Shown in pieces: positions 1 to 11,200 of a stretch of DNA of 64,000 nucleotides. The stretch's first letter is position 1. Each line of letters opens with the position of its first letter. Made by a program: the position numbers and the translations under genes. The DNA is from Pyropia yezoensis (taxonomy: Eukaryota > Rhodophyta > Bangiophyceae > Bangiales > Bangiaceae): positions 16,001,816-16,065,815 of the forward strand of contig CM020619.1 in the NCBI GenBank assembly GCA_009829735.1, given 5' to 3'. The notes below the pieces were generated by a model. It was not told the origin of the DNA. It ran no database searches and saw only the letters and a program-made list of their open reading frames with translations.

Positions 1-207
1 GGTCCCCGGGAAAAGCCGGCGTCTAACCTACTAGTAAACGGCCGACAATTACCCATAAGTGGCTCGTCGGCGAAAAAGGGGGCGGCTGACGCACCCCGTG
101 GTAGGTGAGGGTCACGGTCAAGATGTGCGCTGTCTTAGCGTCTTGCAGTGTCCACCAGACCACGGGGCGCGTCTGTCGCCCCCGTCTCCGCCCGACGTAC
201 CCCGTCC
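1..207. repeat. Left copy of a 207-bp direct repeat
   Basis: Nearly identical to 7918-8124. It contains the 62-bp core (26-87) that also occurs at 7354-7415 and 7943-8004. The repeat may extend left of the window. Its first 87 bases look like flank plus target repeat; the remainder is the 5' start of the RLE retrotransposon. Confidence 0.85.
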
Positions 208-274
208 TGGTACTGGTGGGGTCCGTGGCGTTGGGGCTTCCCCCTGTCCACTTTTTGTGGCGGGGGGGGGCGCC

Positions 275-1490
275 ATGGTCGCGCTACGGCCGCGGGAGGC
301 GGCCGTTGCGCGAGGGTTGATCGCGCTTTTGGACGCGGTGACCGGACCGCCGTCGTCGTCGACGGCGGCCGCCCGTTGCCGTGTCCTTGACGCTGTGTAT
401 GCGTCCGTGCGGGCCAATGACATTGGCCCGCTGCTGCGCTCTCTCGGGGAGCGCCGCGGGCGTTCTCGGTCGCGGTCTCGCCCTCGTTCCCGCTCCGGTT
501 CCCCCCCCCCCCCCCCCCCTTCCCCCTCCTCTGCCCCCCTTTCGCCCGCCCGGGCGGCTAGTCCGCCCCCTGCGGCCGCCGATGCTGGTGGCCGCCGCCC
601 TCCGCCGCCCGCCGCTGCCGGGGCGGCGGCGCCGCTGCCCGCGTCGCCCGCCGGCGGGGGCGATGACCCTATGGACCTGAGCGACGACGATGGCGGCGGC
701 GCCTGGAGCGCCGCGGCAGCCCGCCGTCGTCGCCGCCGTCAAGCCGCCAAGGACGCCCGCGCCCGCCGGGCCGCTGAGGCCGCTGCGGCCGTGGTGGGCG
801 CCGCTGGCGGCCCCGGTACCCCCCCCCGTGGCCCTCGTGCTGGGGGGGCGGCCGACGAGGCTGCCGCTGGCGCCGGCGCCAACCGTCAAGACGACCGTGC
901 GGCCGCACCAGCAGCGCATCCGGCGGAGGTGGCCGGCGAGGGCGACGGCGCCGACGCCCGTCGCCGTGACGGAGGCGCCGCGCGGGATGGACTTGCTGGC
1001 CCCGACGGTGGTGCCTCCGCGGGTGGTGCGGCCGCCACCGCCGCCCTCACCTCGACCGCGGCTGTGCGCGCCGCTGCGGCGGTAATGGCGCTGACTGGCG
1101 CGCGTGGCGGCCGCCGCGGCGCCGACCCCCCCACCCTTGTGACGGTCCACGTGACCGGGGTGTCGCGGGAGCCGCGGGCGCACGCGCTCCGCGGGCTGGT
1201 GGCGGATGTCACCGGCCTGCCGCGGTCGAACGTAGTGGACGTTGACCGTTTCGGCGCGGTGGCGGCCGTTACGTTGGTGGCGGACGCCGTGCCCGCGTTT
1301 TTATCCGCACTGCGCACGGGTCCGGCGGTTGGGGTGCTGAGGGTTGTGCGCAACGCCGACCCGTGGAGCCCCGCCCTCTTTGGAGCCAAGCGCCGCGGGG
1401 GGCTGACCGCGGAGGCGGCGCGTACTGCGGCGGAGGAGCTGTGTGCGCGTCGCCTGCGGGCCAAGCTCGCACCTGGCGGCGCGCCCGCAG
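275..1490 (+). CDS. ORF1 of RLE element, 5' part
   Basis: Start chosen at the ATG at 275 in a strong Kozak-like context (GCGCCATGG). The product begins with a short helical segment, then an Arg/Ser tract, a poly-Pro run from a C19 homopolymer (501-519), and Ala/Asp-rich low complexity. The only globular-looking part is encoded at about 1130-1450: a beta-alpha-beta-like segment beginning TLVTVHVTGVSREPRAHALR, possibly RRM-like and nucleic-acid binding as in many ORF1 proteins (inference). The frame stays open to a TGA at 1661. After about 1490 the composition becomes non-protein-like while another frame becomes coding, so a frameshift or short ORF overlap is proposed there. Family not recognised. 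Confidence 0.6.
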
Positions 1491-3260
1491 ATGCCGCCGC
1501 CGCTGCGGGACGCACTGCGCGCCCACGTGGCCGCCCAGTTGGCTGCCGCGCCGTCCCTGCGGGCGGCGGCCAAGGCCGCCCCGACGCCCGCCGCGGCCCC
1601 CGCCGCCCGGCCGCGCCCCACCGAGGCGCCAGCCACCGACGAGGCGCCGCCCGCGGCGGCTGACACCGCGGTGCCGCCGCCAGCTGCCGCCAGCGACGAT
1701 ATCACGGCAGACGCCCAGACGCCCCCGGCTGGACGGGCGCCGGCCGCCACGGCCGCCGCCGAGCCCTCGTCGGCTGACGCGGCCACCCCGATGGACGGGG
1801 TGGAAACTCCAGGTGGGGGGGCGGGGGAACCCGATTTAGGCGCCGCCGTGTCGGCGCCGGTTTTGCCCGCCCCCCCTCCGGCACCCAACGACGAAAATTC
1901 GGCGCGGCCGGAATCGCCGATTTCCTCCGCTGCTGCGGGGGGGGCGACCGCGCCCGCGACGACGACGACCCCCGCCGATTTAGGAGAGGATAATCGGCGG
2001 GGGGAAGGGGACGCCGATTCGGTCGCCGCGGCCGGGACGGGCACGACGACGGCGACCGCGACAACGACGGCGCCCGAAAATTCGGGGCAGCCGACTTGTG
2101 CCGATTTGGCCGCTGTGGCGGGCATAACGGCGCCGCGGCCATCGCCGACCAACACGTCGCCCGCCGCCCCGCGCGAGACGAGCGAAATTGGGGAAGGGTC
2201 GCCGGCTGTCGCCCTGGCCCCTGCGTCGGCAGACGACACGGATGTCTTCCCCCATGTGGGCCTGCCTGCGAACGACACGGGGGCAGTTACTGCGGCCGTG
2301 CCGCCACCTGTCGATGGGGAGAGCAGTGTGGGCGACGGGGCGGCCTCGGTGCGACCTGCGGCACAGCCCTCGCTTGCGGGGGCGGCTGGTGCGGGGCACG
2401 CCGAGGCTGCCGCGTCGCCCGCGGAGCCTGACACCCCCGACAAGTACCTCAGCGATGAGGAGGACACGGTGGGGGGGGACGTGGTGTCCTCGCCGCTCGC
2501 GAGCGGCGGCGCGGGGGCTGCCGTGGACGTCGCCGTGGCGCCGCCAGCGCCCGGCGACGACCGCGGCGCGCAACCCAGCAACGTCTCCACACCGGCGGCA
2601 CTGACAGCCGCAGCAGTAGCGGGAGCAACTGCGGCGGCGGCGGCGAGCATGGGCAGCAAGGCGGCGGTCGAGCGGGCGGCAAGCGGGAACGCCCGCAATG
2701 GGCAGATGCCTGTTGTGGCCGGCCGGGCCGGTGGAGCCGGGGAGACCGCTGGTGGGGAGCGGGTACCGCTCCCGCCGAGCCCGACCGTCACCGTGCCCAC
2801 GACGGCATGGCCTGCCGGTGAGGCTCTCTCTGTCGGGCTGCCCCCGCGGGCGCCCGGCCCGAGTCCGAGCGGGGGCGACCCCGACCGTGCGCATGCGCGG
2901 GCGGCCGCCGCCGCCGACCTGGCGCCCACCCCGGACTCCGACACCGGTGGTGTCAGCGCGGTGCTGCCGCCCACTGCCCGGGGCCACAAGCGGCTGCGGC
3001 CGGTGGACGGCCGGGACAGCCCCCCCCCCCAGGCCCTGCCGCCGGCGCGGCGCCGGAGCGATGCTGGCAAGGCGGGCGCCCCGCCGCCTGCTGGTGCTCT
3101 GGCGGCCGCCCCTGCCCCCCCGCCGATGGAGGTGGTGCCCGCCCCCGCGCCTGGCCCGCCGCCGGCAGGGACCGACCAGCGCGCGGGGACCGGCGGGGCG
3201 CTCGCTGCGCACGCCGAGCCCATGCCACCCACCGTTAGCGACGCAGGGCGCCATGAGTGA
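1491..3260 (+). CDS. ORF1 of RLE element, 3' part
   Basis: Open from 1443. An ATG at 1491 begins MPPPLRDALRAHVAAQL, which continues the helical theme of the upstream frame, so this is either the frameshifted remainder of ORF1 or a separate overlapping ORF. The product is almost entirely Ala/Pro/Gly/Asp/Thr low complexity with no recognised domain. It ends in TGA (3258-3260), which overlaps the ORF2 start (ATG 3253-3255) in the octamer ATGAGTGA at the centre of a perfect palindrome. The overlap suggests that ORF2 is made by coupled termination-reinitiation, as known for some non-LTR elements (inference). The minus strand is also open across this GC-rich stretch. Confidence 0.55.
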   Translation: MPPPLRDALRAHVAAQLAAAPSLRAAAKAAPTPAAAPAARPRPTEAPATDEAPPAAADTAVPPPAAASDDITADAQTPPAGRAPAATAAAEPSSADAATPMDGVETPGGGAGEPDLGAAVSAPVLPAPPPAPNDENSARPESPISSAAAGGATAPATTTTPADLGEDNRRGEGDADSVAAAGTGTTTATATTTAPENSGQPTCADLAAVAGITAPRPSPTNTSPAAPRETSEIGEGSPAVALAPASADDTDVFPHVGLPANDTGAVTAAVPPPVDGESSVGDGAASVRPAAQPSLAGAAGAGHAEAAASPAEPDTPDKYLSDEEDTVGGDVVSSPLASGGAGAAVDVAVAPPAPGDDRGAQPSNVSTPAALTAAAVAGATAAAAASMGSKAAVERAASGNARNGQMPVVAGRAGGAGETAGGERVPLPPSPTVTVPTTAWPAGEALSVGLPPRAPGPSPSGGDPDRAHARAAAAADLAPTPDSDTGGVSAVLPPTARGHKRLRPVDGRDSPPPQALPPARRRSDAGKAGAPPPAGALAAAPAPPPMEVVPAPAPGPPPAGTDQRAGTGGALAAHAEPMPPTVSDAGRHE

Positions 3261-3276
3261 CACTCATGGCGCCCTG
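3244..3276. promoter_or_regulatory. 33-nt perfect palindrome over the ORF1/ORF2 junction
   Basis: Bases 3244-3259 are exactly complementary to 3276-3261, leaving A3260 as the single centre base. The structure covers the ORF2 start codon (3253-3255) and the ORF1 stop (3258-3260). As RNA it would form a GC-rich hairpin of up to 16 bp at the stop/start overlap. A role in translational coupling is inferred. Confidence 0.85.
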
Positions 3277-6200
3277 GCTGGTGACAGAACCACCACTGGC
3301 CCCCCGTCCTCAGCTGCGGCTCCCCCCCTACCCCCGCCGCCGCCGCCCCTGGCGCCTGCCGCAGGCGCCCCACGGACGTACGCCGTCTGCCCCGTCCCCT
3401 CGTGCGGCGAGGGCGTACGCCGCTTTGAGGAGAGCCCCGCCACGGTAGTGGCTCACCTGCAGGCGAAGCACCTCCTGTCGAAGGTGCCGGCCGCAGTGGT
3501 GGCCGACCTGAATCTGGCGCCGTGCCCCCACTGCGGTCGGGGGTACCGCAATGTGCGCGGCCGCCGTGGCCTGACCTCCCCGGTGGCCCACGCGGCCCAG
3601 TGCCGCCAGAACCCACGGCGCTGCCGTGCGCGAGCGGCGCGTCTATTGCCGACACCCGCACCGCGCCCCGCCGGGGCGGCCGCGCCCGCGGGCGCGGCGT
3701 TGGCTTCCGCCCCCACCGAGGGCACGGAGCGCTACCTCACTACCCCCGCCGAGTGGCTGACTGCCCGCGAGGCCTTCCTTTCCCGCGTCGCCCCTGACGA
3801 GGCATCGTGGCCCTCCCTCGTTGCTTCTGGGGCGCGGCCTCTGCAGCACGTGCCCGCCGCCCTGCTACGCGCGTGGCGCCTGCTGGGGGCCGAGGCTCTG
3901 GAGTGGGTCCGGACGGACCCGGCGCGGCCGCAGGCTTGGCTTTGGCTTCTGCTCTTGCCTAGCCTGCTGCTGCACGAGCCCTGCCCGCCCCACCCGGGCG
4001 CCCCCCCCGCCCCACAGCCTACGCGCGCGGAGCGCGCCGCCCTCATGCTGGACGGCTCCTTCTCTGCCGCACTCGACGCCCGCAATGCGGGCATTTGGAG
4101 GCCGGCTGCACGCGCTCCCCCACCGCCTGCACCGCCTCCATCGGCCGCCGCACCGGCTCCCCCCCCCCCCCCCCCCCCCTCCCGTCTCGACCGGGCTGAC
4201 ACGCGGCGCCTGACCCGGGCGCAGAGTCGCGCGCTGCGACAAGTGCGCAAGGGACGCCTCAGCGCGGCGCTACGCACGCTGCAGAACGCGCCGCTGGCGC
4301 CGCAGACGGCGGCCATCTGGGCCAAGGCCCTCGCCCTCCACCCGTCGGCGTCGTCGGCCAAGGCGACGACCGCCAGCGTCGAGGCGGCATTCCCCGCAGA
4401 GCTGGCCGCGGCAGCCGAGTTTGGCACGCGCGCCGCCACTCCGCAGTCGGTCACGCGGGACGCCGTGACGACGGCGATCCGCCGCGCCCCCAAGGGGTCC
4501 GCGCCGGGGCCGTCGGGCCTCCGCATGGAGCATCTCCACGCGCTCGGCGACGACGGGCGGGACGCGCTGGTGTCCGTCGTGCTGATGCTGACGGGCGATG
4601 CTGCGGTGGAGCGGGTGCCCCCTGTGGCGACGCACGCCATGGCTGGCGCCAACCTCCTGTTGCTGACCAAGCTGAGAGGGCTGGGCGCCGACGGGCTGCC
4701 GAAGTTGCGACCCATCGGCATGCCCGAGGTCATCCGGAAGCTGGTGGCCTCGGCGCTGGCCGGCACCGTGCGGGACGCGGCGGCAGAGTTTTTCGCGCCG
4801 CTGCAGCTGGGGATGGGCGTGTCGAGCGCGTGTGAGCGGGCGCTCCACGAGCTCAACGCCTACCTCGCGCTCCACCCAGACGAGGCGGTCCTGCAGCTGG
4901 ACTTTGCCAACGCGTTCAACCTGGTGTCGCGGTCGGCCATGCGTGCCATGGTCGAGCGCGCCTTCCCCCTCCTCTCCCCCTACTTCCGGTGGGTGTACGG
5001 CGGGGACGCCCCCAACGTATACGGGTGGGCGGACCCAGCTGGAGGGGACCACGTGGGGGGGTTGCTGGCCCGCCTTTGCCTGCCGTCGGCTCGGGGGACG
5101 TAGCAGGGGGACCCCCTGGGCCCTCTGTTGCACGCCCTGGCCATCCACCTCGTGCTGACCCGCCTGGCCACGGCGCACCCCGAGCGCCTTGTCAAGGGTG
5201 TCCACGACGATGTGGTTGTGGCCGCACCGCCGGAGGCGTTGGCCGCTGTCACGCGGGACGCCAGCTAGTGGGGGGCGGCAATTGACGCCGAGCTGGCGCC
5301 CACCAAGTGTGCAGCGTGGTGCCCCACCCCCCAGCCCCCTCCTGCTGGCTTCGTAGCCAACTGGCGGCCGGGCGGGGTGACCCAATTCTCGGTGCCGGTC
5401 GGCAGAGCCGAGTTTGTGAGCGACTCGCTCACGGACCTGGTGGCGGATGAGCGGCGGCTCGCACGAGCGGTTGCAGACCTGCCGCGGTCAGAGCTGCAGA
5501 CGCAGCTGCTGCTGCTGCGCTACAACCTTGGCCCACGGGCGAACTACTTTCAGCGCGCTCTCCCTCTGGTGCCAGCGGCGCAGCTGGCGGCCGCACTGGA
5601 CCGGGAGGCGGTAGAGCTCGTACAGAGGCTGCTCTGTGACGCCCGGGACAGCCCCTCGGTGCGTCAGGCGGTGCGGGAGCGCATGCCGCTCCCAGTCTCT
5701 ATGAGCGGGGTTGGGATTGGCGGCCGCACCAAGGTGGTGACGGCTGCAGCCCTGGCGTCGCGGCTGGACGCCGTGCTACACTGCCGCGCCTCGTCGCCTG
5801 CGCTTCGAGCGCTCGGTGATGCGCTCGCGGCGCGCGCCGACCGTGCCCGCAGTGGGGCGCCAGGGGAGCAACGCTCCGCCGTGGCCGTCGCGGCCCCTCG
5901 CCGCCCGCCACCTGCCGCCCCCGCGGTGGCGGCGCCCGACGCCGCCCCACCCCCTGGTGTGAGACAGCTGCGGCGGGCAACCGCGGCCGAGTTGGGTCTG
6001 GAGGAGGGCGCCTCCGAAGAAGTGTCCATGAGGGACAGCCGCGCCCTCGCTGCCCGGCGGGCGGCGGCGCCGCCGATGGTGCCGGGGCTGCCCATGCTGC
6101 GGGCTGGGCCGACCTTGCCGCCTTCCGACGACAGCCCTCTCGCGGGACTATGCCAGGAGCTCGAGGAGCTGCTCGACGCGCACACGGCGCACGTGCAGTC

Positions 6201-7254
6201 GCCCGCCTCTGCTGGCCTCTGGGCCACCGCGGGACGGCAGCCCGGACGCCCGGCCGCCGCCGGCCGACCCTCTTCCTTACCCGCCCCCTTGGGCCTGTCT
6301 GGCCTCCGCCCCACCCCTCAACTGGCCTCTGGCCCATTAGGAGCGGATCGGGACACGCCATTCCCCACCCCCCTCACCTGGAAGGACCTCCTGTCGTTGG
6401 CGGATGCCCCGTCGCAACGGGACCTATCTCGGCCCGCCCTGGCTGCGGCGCGTGCGCGGGTGTACGACACATTTTCGATGCATCAGCGGGCGCGCATGGC
6501 GGCGTGCCAGGGGCACATGGCGGCCCTGTGGCTGTCGGCTTTGCCCACTCCAGGGCCTCATGGAACCGCCTTAACTGGCGACGCCATGCGTGTGGCCGTG
6601 CGGCTGTGGCTCGGCGCCCCGCCGCGGTCTGACCCTCCGGCGGCGCGGTGCCGTTGTGGGGCGGACGCCGACCCCGAGGGGCGCCACCTCTTGGGTGTCT
6701 GTGAGGAACTGCACGGCCGTCGCTGTGCCCTCCACCTGCGCATCTCGCACCTGGTGGCGGGCGCCTTCACCCGCTCCACGTCGTGGATGGAGGTGGTGCT
6801 GGAGGCCGAGTTCCGGCCGGAGGACGCGTATGGACTCCGGCCCGACGTGCGGGCCAAGCGGGTCAGCACGGGCGCCTGCGCGTGGGTCGACGTGTCTGTC
6901 GCGTCGCCCTTTGCGGCGCGGCAGCTGTCCCGCGTCGCGGGGGAGCCGCTGACGCCGGTGGCCGCCATTGCGCGCGAGGACTAGAAGGTGAAAAAGTACG
7001 TGCCTTCGCTCCCCCGCGCCGTGCCCCCGTCTTTCTTCTCCCCGCTGGTGTGGGAGACGTTTGGGAGGGTGGGGCCCATGACGGAGGCCTTTCTCCGCGC
7101 GTCGTTCGCCGGTCCCGCTGAGCGGGCTGTGCGGGCGGCGCTGCAGCGAGACGTGTCGGTCGCCATCTGGCGAGCCAACGCGAGGCGTGTAGCCCTTGGC
7201 TACAAGAACTGTTTTTCTGTTGGTGGGCGGGCTGGTGGGTCGGCAACCGGTTGA
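3253..7254 (+). CDS. ORF2 of RLE element: reverse transcriptase-endonuclease with three in-frame TAG codons
   Basis: N-terminus: two zinc fingers (C-x4-C...HLQAKH, then CPHCGRGY...HAAQC). After a poly-Pro tract from C21 comes the RT: GSAPGPSGLRMEHL (about 4496-4537), LRPIGMPEVIRKLV, LQLDFANAFN (motif A, about 4888-4917), QGDPLGPLLHAL (motif B, from 5104), and GVHDDVVV (catalytic DD, about 5200). C-terminus: CCHC knuckle CRCG...H...C (about 6649-6702), then a restriction-like endonuclease with RPDV...WVDVSVASP (about 6838-6915) and a KxxKY motif just after 6985. One frame runs from 3253 to the TGA at 7252-7254, interrupted only by TAG at 5101, 5266 and 6982. The first immediately precedes motif B and the third lies inside the endonuclease, so all three interrupt conserved domains. 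They are either Gln codons of a variant code or CAG-to-TAG mutations. Confidence 0.85.
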
Positions 7255-7345
7255 GGGCATGTGGGGGCCCTTGTGGTCCGCATTGGTGAGTAGGGGGCGT
7301 GGCTCCCCTGGCTACTGTCAGGAGAAGTTGCTTCTCTGAAGATCC

Positions 7346-7351
7346 AATAAA
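7346..7351 (+). terminator. AATAAA poly(A)-signal-like hexamer at the RLE element 3' end
   Basis: AATAAA lies about 90 bases after the ORF2 TGA and just before the 62-bp core repeat at 7354. The position fits the 3' end of the element. Confidence 0.4.
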
Positions 7352-7353
7352 AG

Positions 7354-7415
7354 ACCTACTAGTGAACGGCCGACAATTACCCATAAGTGGCTTGTCGGCG
7401 AAAAAGGGGGCGGCT
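7354..7415. repeat. Middle copy of the 62-bp core repeat
   Basis: Matches 26-87 and 7943-8004 with about two differences. It is followed here by unrelated sequence (the UBR1-like fragment) rather than by the RLE element start, as expected for the right-hand target-site copy. Confidence 0.8.
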
Positions 7416-7416
7416 C

Positions 7417-7647
7417 ACCGCCGTCATCGTGCTGCGCGGTGACCGGCGGGCGCTGTGGGGGAGCCCCTACCTGGACGAGTATGGGGAGGAGGACGCGGAC
7501 CTGCGGCGGGGCAAGCCCCTCTACCTGTCGCCCCACCGGGTGGCGGCGCTAGAGCGGCTGTGGCTGCGCCACGGGTGGGATGGGGACTCGCGGCTGCTCG
7601 CCGCGACGCTGCTGGCGCGGTCGGGGCAGCTGCTGGATGTGGCGTGA
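7417..7647 (+). pseudogene. C-terminal fragment resembling UBR1/UBR2-type E3 ubiquitin ligase
   Basis: About 76 codons ending in TGA. The segment SPYLDEYGEEDADLRRGKPL followed by YLSP...ALERLW resembles my recollection of the extreme C-terminus of UBR1/UBR2 N-recognins (PYLDEYGE.D..L.RGNPL.L...R....LW). No other part of such a gene is visible. The fragment abuts the core repeat, so a mobile element has either inserted into the last exon or carried the piece here. It could instead be a terminal exon of a gene whose upstream exons lie left of the window. The match is from memory and unchecked. Confidence 0.45.
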
Positions 7648-7917
7648 GGGGGGGATGGGGGGGGGGGGGCCCGGAGGGGGTGGTGTTTGGTGGGTGGGAA
7701 CGGGCGGGGGGGGGAGAGGCAAGCTGCGCTGCGCGACCCTGGCAACCAGACGAGAAGAAAAGGCCAGTCGCGCGCCGTGGAGTATTTTTTTTTCTTTATC
7801 TCCTTTACCCAGACGCAGTTTTCGAGCAAAATTGGCTGAATTGCTGTCAGCACGAAGTCATCGCGGGAGAACTATCGGTTAAACCCCCCCGGGAAACATC
7901 CGAGTCATCCTGGGAAA
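7648..7917. other. Non-coding spacer with G-rich tract
   Basis: Holds a G-rich stretch (about 7648-7720) and a short AT-richer part (7780-7900). No gene is supported. A minus-strand TGA at 7905-7907 would be the stop of the TnpB-like gene if TAA at 8052 is read as sense. Confidence 0.5.
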
Positions 7918-8124
7918 GGTCCCCGGGAAAAGCCGGCGTCTAACCTACTAGTGAACGGCCGACAATTACCCATAAGTGGCTCGTCGGCGAAAAAGGGGGC
8001 GGCTGACGCACCCCGTGGTAGGTGAGGGTCACGGTCAAGATGTGCGCTGTCTTAGCGTCTTGCAGTGTCCACCAGACCACGGGGCGCGTCTGTCGCCCCC
8101 GTCTCCGCCCGACGCACCCCGTCC
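7918..8124. repeat. Right copy of the 207-bp direct repeat
   Basis: Near-identical to 1-207, including the 62-bp core (7943-8004) and the first ~120 bases of the RLE element. The homology stops at 8124/8125. The 3' end of the TnpB-like gene (stop at 8052-8054, minus strand) lies inside it, so that gene's tail is made of repeat sequence. Confidence 0.85.
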
Positions 8125-8245
8125 ATGGAACTGCCGGCCGCCGCCACCCGTTCCCCACCAGGAGCACCGCGTCGCGTCGTACAGGACGCCGCCGTCGCGT
8201 CGCCGTCGACAACCCCCCTACCGCCACCGCCACCGCCACCGCCGC

Positions 8246-8276
<31 letters not shown>

Positions 8277-11200
8277 GCTGCCACCGCCACCACCACCGCC
8301 ACCGCCACCACCACCACCACCACCACCACCGTCGACGACAGTGGCCACTGCAGCCAGTACGGGCCATACATCGACCCGCGTAGTCGCACGGGTGCGACGT
8401 ACAGGCGGGACGGGAACACCACTTGGAGGACGCTTGGTCGTCCTGGCCCACGTCATACCAAACGGGCGCTTGAAAGGCCACACGTCCGTACCCGTTAGAC
8501 GACGAGCGGCCACCCACGCAATGCTGCGGGCCGCAACGTCGTCCCGATTGCGAATCACGGGCGGGTGTGGCGCTGGGTGACCGGGGCCTTGTGGGGCCGC
8601 GAGAGAGCACGTGTAGCAGCCCTTGGCCGCCCACTCGCTCAGCCGCCTCGGGTCGGCATAGACGGCGCGGTCCTCGACGGCACAGGCGGCCAGCGCGGCC
8701 GCGCGCCGCGCCACAGCAGCAGCACGGGCAGTGGCTCGGACGGCCTCCCGGTAGGCGTCGGGGTCTGGCTCTCGGCGCGTCACGTGGGTAGCTGAGGGAA
8801 GGGCCCGCTTTGGCCGCCCCCGACGCGACCCAGCCGCCATCCGCACACGCCGTGTCGACGGCAGAGGGCCGGCCGGCGGCCCGTACAGCTCTCTTAGAAT
8901 CTTGGGGGGGGAGTTGCCCGTCGAGTAGATGAGCACCATCTTGTCGTGACACTCGGAGCACGCCTGGCTGGTGTTGAACTCGTCCTGGTGGACAAACCAG
9001 CACAGCCGTCGGAGGTGGCGGCGAAGCCAGGCGTCCCCCCCGCGCACGCGCGCGGTGCCCATGGCCACGACGACCGCGCCGCCGCCACGGACCTGGCGAA
9101 GGAGGCCGCCGGTCAGGTCCCGCGCCACCGAGGCAGCAAAGCCGCCGCGTTGGATGGCCTTGCGCACACGCGCCGTCCGCAGGTGTCGCGTGGCTTGGGC
9201 GCCAAATCGCTGGCCGTACGCGGCCATGTCGCGACGGGCGGCCCACTCGAGCGTTGCCTGCAGGTGCTTGCCATCGTCGCCGGTACGCATCGTGCCGTTT
9301 GCTGCTGCCAAGTCGACGGGTGGTAGGTGGCCAGCGACGCCGCCTCCGTCACCCGCCGCCGCCACCAGTCCCGCCACCGCCGCCGCCACCGGTCCCGCCT
9401 CAGTACCGCGGCGTGCCCGCCACTGCTTCCACGCACGGGCCAAAAAGTTACGGCCGCTGGCCTCGCGAAAGTGGGCGGCACTCAGGCTGTAGCGAAGGCC
9501 GGGGACGGGTGCCTGTCGACGACACCCCTTGCGCCGGGGCAGCGCGTCCACCCGGTCCTGCAGCGGCGCGTCTGGGGTGCTGCCGCTGGCACTGTCGCCC
9601 GCCGCGGCAGTGGGGTCCACCAGCCACCGTGCCACCTTTTCCGCCTCGTGACGGGGCACAGTCCACCGGGACAGGCGCGTGCGACGCAGCACACGCCGCA
9701 CCGAGGTGGCGAGCTGGGTGCGGCGGGCCCGTCGGATGGACGCCTGCGGCCCACGCCGCACGCGCCCGTGGCCACCACCGGGGCTCGCCGTCTGGTAGGT
9801 CTTTGCCTCGGGGGGCGTCGTCGAACCCGCCGCCGCCGGGGCCACCGCCGCCGCATTATCGTCGCTCCCCTCGGGTGACGACCGCCGCGCTTGTCGCTTG
9901 GAGCGGCCCCTACTTGTCCCCGCCCCTGCAGCCGGGGCGCCCGCCGCCGCTCGCTTCCTAGACCCCCCCGGTGGGTGGCCCTCGAGCGCAGTTGCGGCTG
10001 CCGCCACCCCGTCTTGAACGCCCGCCCCATGCAGGAGCGCCACTGCCGCCCGGTTGAGCGCGTCCAAGCCCATGTGGCGGGACCACGCGGCGCGCATCGC
10101 GGCTACAACGGGGCGGGCGGGGAGGTCTGCCGTCGCCACGCGCTCACCCGGTGCTGCCGACAGTACGGCAGACCGTCCCGGTTCTCTGCCGACCATCTGG
10201 AGCCACCGGACGTGCGCCAACGGCAGGCCAGCCCGCTCGAGCTGCGTCAGTACCCCCCCGCGGGACGAAAAGACTTCGCCGCCGCGGTCCCGTGCACGTC
10301 GACCGCCGTCCAGCTTCTTGGCCCAGGCCACCGCCCGCGCCTCGGCCTCTGCGGCCGTGTCGGGTCGAGACAGAAAAAACGTCACCACCACGCCTTCGGT
10401 AGACAGCTGGGAGGCGGCCCGGTTTGCGCGGCCACCGACACCAGCAATGGCGGCCAGCACCGCTGCACCGCCCGTTCGCAGCTCTGGCCACGCCCGAAGA
10501 CTGGGGTGGTCACGCACCCCCACGCCAGTGGCGGCCGAAACTGCCCGCAACAGGGCGAGCATCTTGTCCGGCACAGGCGTGCCGTGACCGTGGAGCACCG
10601 CTCGGGCGCCAGGGATGAGGGCGTACGGGCTCTCCACACCCACATTCAGGACGTGGAGGAGAAACGGCACGTACGCGCAACAGCGGCGCTTCTTCACAGG
10701 CGTTGCTGGAAAGAGGCCCGCCACAGAGGGTGGCATGGCCGCTTGCATGACGGCCACCCGTTGCGCCAGCGCGTGGACCAGGTGCGGGGGGACGCCGTCG
10801 AGGCCCCGCCGGCCCGGCGTTGCCTTGTCCGCGGTACCCGCGCGGAAGCGCGCGGCCGCCCACCGCGCTAGCCGCCGCTCCGTGTCCCAGGCAGAGCTGC
10901 CCGCTGGAGCAGCCGTGGCAGCGGGGGAGGTGGCGAGAGCGTCCTTGGCCGCCTTGGCGCCCAGCTTGCGACACGCCGCGTCCACACACCGCCCAGCGTG
11001 GGTGGCCACGATGGTGGCGACGGGCTCCCATCGTGCCGTGTTGTTGCTCGCTGGAAGATACCGGTCGCACGCAGCTGCCGTGACGGCCATCACCTGCGTC
11101 AGGGCGTAGGAGAGCGCCTCTGCCAGCAGCGGGTGGCTCGTCGTCACCACAGAGCGGGCGCGCGCCATCCGCGTGTTAGTCCGCCCCTTGCCACACCCCG

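Larger units (their letters stand above)
88..7353 (+). mobile_element. RLE-type non-LTR retrotransposon
   Basis: Two overlapping ORFs: ORF1 (275-3260, frameshifted near 1490) and ORF2 (3253-7254). ORF2 runs zinc fingers, reverse transcriptase, CCHC knuckle, restriction-like endonuclease, which is the R2-type order of early-branching non-LTR elements. There are no LTRs. The 62-bp direct repeats at 26-87 and 7354-7415 would fit a long target-site duplication, or insertion into a repeated target. A poly(A)-signal-like AATAAA lies at 7346-7351. Limits are inferred from the repeats and are uncertain because 7918-8124 also contains the first ~120 bases of this element next to the core. Confidence 0.8.

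Noticed and set aside
1301-3661. 786-codon minus-strand ORF, and 1980-3263 minus
   Set aside because: Composition-driven open frame opposite RLE ORF1/ORF2; no domain, and it conflicts with the ORF1/ORF2 overlap structure.
5101-5103. Selenocysteine or pyrrolysine style recoding
   Set aside because: Selenocysteine uses TGA and pyrrolysine is prokaryotic; the TAG and TAA sites are spread over unrelated genes and fit Gln.
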